In this document: positions 5,853 to 7,896 of the stretch, piece by piece
Layout: each line of letters begins with the position of its first letter
Numbering within the stretch: position 1 is the first letter of the stretch
Origin: Acidobacteriota bacterium
GTDB lineage: Bacteria > Acidobacteriota > Terriglobia > UBA7540
DNA: 7,896 nucleotides
Direction of reading: 5' to 3'
Assembly (NCBI GenBank): GCA_021789565.1
Contig: JAJYJL010000317.1
Coordinates: 1-7,896 of the forward strand
The notes under the pieces: model-generated
Database searches by the model: none
Told to the model about the DNA's origin: nothing
Seen by the model: only the letters and a program-made list of their open reading frames with translations
Translations under genes and position numbers: made by a program

Positions 5853-7151
5853 CTACTCGATCACCACCGTTTTGCGGATGGTCTTGGTGTTGCCCTTCCG
5901 GTCCTGCGCCGTGATGGTGATTTGGTTTGAGCCTTTTCTGGGAAGCGGAGACGTAAAGTGCCGGAACGTGCCATCCGCCGCAATATTAAAAACCTGCTGA
6001 TTGTTAATGATCACTGTGGAACCCGGTTCCGTGCGGCCCACCACTTCCACAACGCGCCCGTGCTGGGTGATGTTCGTGATTTCAAGAAACGCCTGGTGGT
6101 TTTCTGAAATCTGCTGAACAAGATCGAACCGATTGGGCATGGAGGGCTGGCTTTCATTCCCATTCCCGTCAATCGACTTCACTAGCCAATAGTAAACCCC
6201 TTCGTCAAGTCCGGACACTTCTGTTGAAGTGCCCTCCACTTTCCGGTTCACCACAAGGTTTGAGAACATGCCGGATGGCGAAACCTCCAGGACGTAACCT
6301 CTGGCCCCCTCCACCGCCGACCATTTGAATTCGATCGCGGTGGTCCGGGGGGTCCGCACCACATTCAGGGCCATGTTGGCGGGTGATACCAGCCCCGGAG
6401 GCGCAATCACCCTTTCACGAACCAGTCCCGCCTGGCTGGAAGAGAAGGTGACCTTTTCATACTGCCCCAGCTGGACCGTCGTCGATCCGCGAGTGACCCG
6501 GGCATCGCCCTGGTCCATGGTCATCTGGTGGATGTTCCGCCTGGGATCGTTCTGCACCACGGCCCGGCTTTCCTCACCCAGGTTGGCCATCGCGTCCGCA
6601 AAGGCCACCTTGGAAGTGGAGCCCGGAACTTCAAATTTTCCGGTGGAAAGGTCCACGGTCCCGGAGGTCACCTGCACGGCCACGCGTGTCGCCCTGGTCA
6701 CCGGGTCTTCACCGCTTTCCTCCACCGCGATCAGGGAGTCCGGTTTAATCACGTAATTGGTTCCGTCCGCGAAAATAATTCTGGCCACCCCGTCGCTGCC
6801 CGTCTGAATAAAGTCTCCGGTCACAAGGTTGGTATTGTAATTGGCCTGCACCCATTGCGGAGACTGCGCCTTTTTGACTCGAACTGTCCCGTCCAGATTC
6901 ACAAAGTGCGCGTCACGTTTCGAAGGCGCCACGCTGGCCGGGCTGTTATCAACCACTCCCGCCGTCAGCGAGTGGAGTGCCTCCCGGGCCTTCCGGGCAA
7001 AATAGTTAGGAGCAATGAGATAAAGGATAAAACTCAATGCAAAAAGGCCCAGAACAGCATAAAAAACGATGGTGCGATAACTGATAGTTGTCCATTCGAC
7101 CTCGACTTTACGTCCTTGCTCGGGGCCTGGTACCCTTGATTTTCCAGCCAT
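5853..7151 (-). CDS. Membrane-anchored FecR-domain protein with FN3-like and C-terminal Ig-like domains
   Basis: I recognise the domains but not a named gene. The 432 residues comprise a short basic cytoplasmic tail, one transmembrane helix (about 25-47, so the rest is periplasmic), a FecR-type domain (about 83-240) with the signature run TGDFIQTGSDGVARIIFADG (111-130) and YVIKPDSLIAVEE (133-145), a fibronectin-III-like domain (about 250-345) with the FKWSAVEGARGYVLEVS strand region (275-291) and GVYYWLVKSIDGNGN (318-332), and a C-terminal Ig-like beta domain (about 352-432) of the kind found in glucodextranase B-like or other bacterial Ig modules. There is no adjacent ECF sigma factor or TonB receptor, so classical FecR anti-sigma signalling is unlikely. 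A structural or peptidoglycan/envelope-binding role is inferred. ATG at 7151 is the only canonical start close to the membrane helix; its Shine-Dalgarno is weak. It probably shares a transcript with mreB. Confidence 0.85.
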   Translation of the reverse strand: MAGKSRVPGPEQGRKVEVEWTTISYRTIVFYAVLGLFALSFILYLIAPNYFARKAREALHSLTAGVVDNSPASVAPSKRDAHFVNLDGTVRVKKAQSPQWVQANYNTNLVTGDFIQTGSDGVARIIFADGTNYVIKPDSLIAVEESGEDPVTRATRVAVQVTSGTVDLSTGKFEVPGSTSKVAFADAMANLGEESRAVVQNDPRRNIHQMTMDQGDARVTRGSTTVQLGQYEKVTFSSSQAGLVRERVIAPPGLVSPANMALNVVRTPRTTAIEFKWSAVEGARGYVLEVSPSGMFSNLVVNRKVEGTSTEVSGLDEGVYYWLVKSIDGNGNESQPSMPNRFDLVQQISENHQAFLEITNITQHGRVVEVVGRTEPGSTVIINNQQVFNIAADGTFRHFTSPLPRKGSNQITITAQDRKGNTKTIRKTVVIE

Positions 7152-7170
7152 CCGGCCAACACCCTAGAGC

Positions 7171-7199
7171 ATTCTTGACCAAAGGGCAAGCTGGGTCAA
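7171..7199 (-). promoter_or_regulatory. Candidate promoter for the FecR-type gene and mre genes
   Basis: On the minus strand TTGACC (7194-7199, five of six -35 bases) is separated by exactly 17 nt from AAGAAT (7171-7176, four of six -10 bases). The start of transcription would fall about 13 nt before the ATG at 7151, a very short leader. An alternative pair is TTGCCC with TAGGGT at the same spacing slightly further down. Confidence 0.5.
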
Positions 7200-7200
7200 G
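7174..7200. repeat. 7-bp perfect inverted repeat overlapping the minus-strand promoter
   Basis: CTTGACC (7174-7180) and GGTCAAG (7194-7200) are exact inverted copies with a 13-nt centre; half-site centres are 20 bp apart, two helical turns. The repeat covers the -35 and part of the -10 of the candidate promoter, as expected for a dimeric repressor operator. Because TTGACC is also a -35 motif, part of the symmetry may be coincidental. Confidence 0.4.
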
Positions 7201-7270
7201 CAGTTTCCCTGAGCTTGGAAGCTGTTTCCGCTCTCAACCCGTTCCCCTTCGATCTGCCCATTCCTTTCAG

Positions 7271-7299
7271 TTGTTCGCCCTTACGGGCTGACATATAAT
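7271..7299 (+). promoter_or_regulatory. Sigma70-type promoter for the foldase gene
   Basis: TATAAT (7294-7299) is a perfect -10 and is preceded at exactly 17 nt by TTGTTC (7271-7276), a partial -35. Expected initiation near 7306 gives a leader of about 27 nt before the ATG at 7333. GCCC-TTAC-GGGC (7277-7288) in the spacer is a short palindrome that could be an operator. Confidence 0.65.
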
Positions 7300-7323
7300 G
7301 ATTAAGATCGACACTAAACGTCC

Positions 7324-7327
7324 GGAG
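7324..7327 (+). promoter_or_regulatory. Ribosome-binding site of the foldase gene
   Basis: GGAG lies 5 nt ahead of the ATG at 7333 and, with the promoter above it, fixes the start. Confidence 0.7.
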
Positions 7328-7332
7328 CAATA

Positions 7333-7896
7333 ATGTTCAGACTCTTTAAAAAACACCGGGAGAAGGTGAAGAAATACCTGCTGGTGTTCTTTCTCGGCAT
7401 CGTTTCTCTCAGCATGGTCATAATGTTCACGCCGCTGGGCGGCGGGAACACGACCCAGGGTTCGGCCGACGTCCTGGCCAGCGTCGGCGGAACTCAAATC
7501 ACCATGCAGGACCTCAGGACCCAAATTGATGGCTGGTTACGCAATTCCCAATCTGAAAGCAATTCTCACATGGTTCCCATGATTGCCGGCACCATGCTGG
7601 ATAGCATGGTCCTGAACAGGGCGATGGCGATGCAGGCCAAAAAGATGGGCCTGGAGGTTTCCCGCCAGGAGCTGATGGCCGCACTCGAAAAGATGCCATG
7701 GCTCTATCCCAACGGCAAGTTTGTCGGCATGGCGCAATACCAGAACTTTGTCAGCCAGGAGATGGGCGTTACCACCCAGGAGTTCGAGGACCAGATCCGC
7801 CAGAGTCTGCTGCTCCAGAAGATCCAGGCGGTCGTGTCCGACGGCGTTTCGGTGACGCCGGCCGAGGTGCAGGAGGCCTACAACCGGCGCTACATG
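7333..7896 (+). CDS. Membrane-anchored SurA/PpiD-like periplasmic foldase (3' end beyond window)
   Basis: The first 188 residues are visible with no stop. A basic N-terminus (MFRLFKKHREKVKKY) leads into one transmembrane helix (about 15-33), placing the rest in the periplasm. This resembles PpiD-type foldases rather than soluble SurA. The SurA N-terminal chaperone domain is indicated by VLASVGGTQITMQDL (47-61), long amphipathic helices (about 75-120 and 134-168) and the closing VSVTPAEVQEAYNRRY (172-187). The parvulin peptidyl-prolyl isomerase domain expected next lies beyond the window, so catalytic activity cannot be judged. Methionine is unusually frequent (16 of 188 residues, nine of them between 80 and 121). 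The gene is divergent from the FecR-type gene, with its own promoter and Shine-Dalgarno. Likely role: folding of exported or outer-membrane proteins. Confidence 0.88.
   Translation, partial: MFRLFKKHREKVKKYLLVFFLGIVSLSMVIMFTPLGGGNTTQGSADVLASVGGTQITMQDLRTQIDGWLRNSQSESNSHMVPMIAGTMLDSMVLNRAMAMQAKKMGLEVSRQELMAALEKMPWLYPNGKFVGMAQYQNFVSQEMGVTTQEFEDQIRQSLLLQKIQAVVSDGVSVTPAEVQEAYNRRYM

Noticed and set aside
6528..7139. 203-codon plus-strand ORF opposite the FecR-type gene
   Set aside because: It is a shadow of a gene with clear FecR and FN3-like features and lacks any recognisable motif.
7175..7180. TTGACC on the plus strand as a -35 box
   Set aside because: The hexamer 17 nt further on is AAGCAG, a poor -10; the plus-strand promoter at 7271-7299 is far better.
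1..7896. CRISPR array, tRNA, rRNA, insertion sequence or toxin-antitoxin pair
   Set aside because: No regularly spaced repeats, no tRNA-like cloverleaf or rRNA stretch, no transposase and no terminal repeats were seen; almost all DNA is accounted for by cell-envelope genes.

Overview
The window holds a bacterial cell-elongation (rod-complex) gene cluster. Read on the minus strand from right to left, the order is: a membrane-anchored FecR/FN3/Ig-like protein, mreB, mreC, mreD, mrdA (penicillin-binding protein 2) and rodA, which runs off the left edge. At the right edge a divergent plus-strand gene starts; it encodes a membrane-anchored SurA/PpiD-like periplasmic foldase and is cut by the window end. 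Both edge genes are open to the window end and were translated by hand from the sequence.

The proteins point to a Gram-negative, rod-shaped bacterium with moderately high GC. The FecR/FN3/Ig protein directly ahead of mreB, and the sequence character of RodA, PBP2 and the foldase, look most like Acidobacteriota to me. That taxonomic call is inference from general familiarity, not from a search. Nothing suggests a mobile element, phage, CRISPR array or horizontally acquired island; this reads as core chromosome.

Layout: 1-890 rodA (N-terminal 296 residues); 894-2774 mrdA, 3 nt from rodA; 2775-3031 a 257-nt gap with two GC-rich stem-loops, a candidate extended -10 promoter and a strong but out-of-frame Shine-Dalgarno; 3032-3544 mreD (or to 3661 with an alternative TTG start); 3658-4563 mreC with a TTG start; 4564-4780 a 217-nt gap with two stem-loops; 4781-5806 mreB; 5853-7151 FecR-domain protein; 7152-7332 a divergent promoter region; 7333-7896 foldase N-terminus.

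Functionally, MreB filaments on the inner face of the membrane organise the complex. MreC and MreD link them to the periplasm. RodA polymerises glycan from lipid II and PBP2 crosslinks it, together elongating the side wall. The FecR-type protein has its bulk in the periplasm and is probably co-transcribed with mreB; its role is unknown. The foldase is a separate transcript but shares the regulatory region. I did not find a clearly undescribed system. The best leads are the FecR/FN3/Ig protein, the inverted repeat over its promoter, and the untranslated or overlapping elements that split the mre operon into sections.
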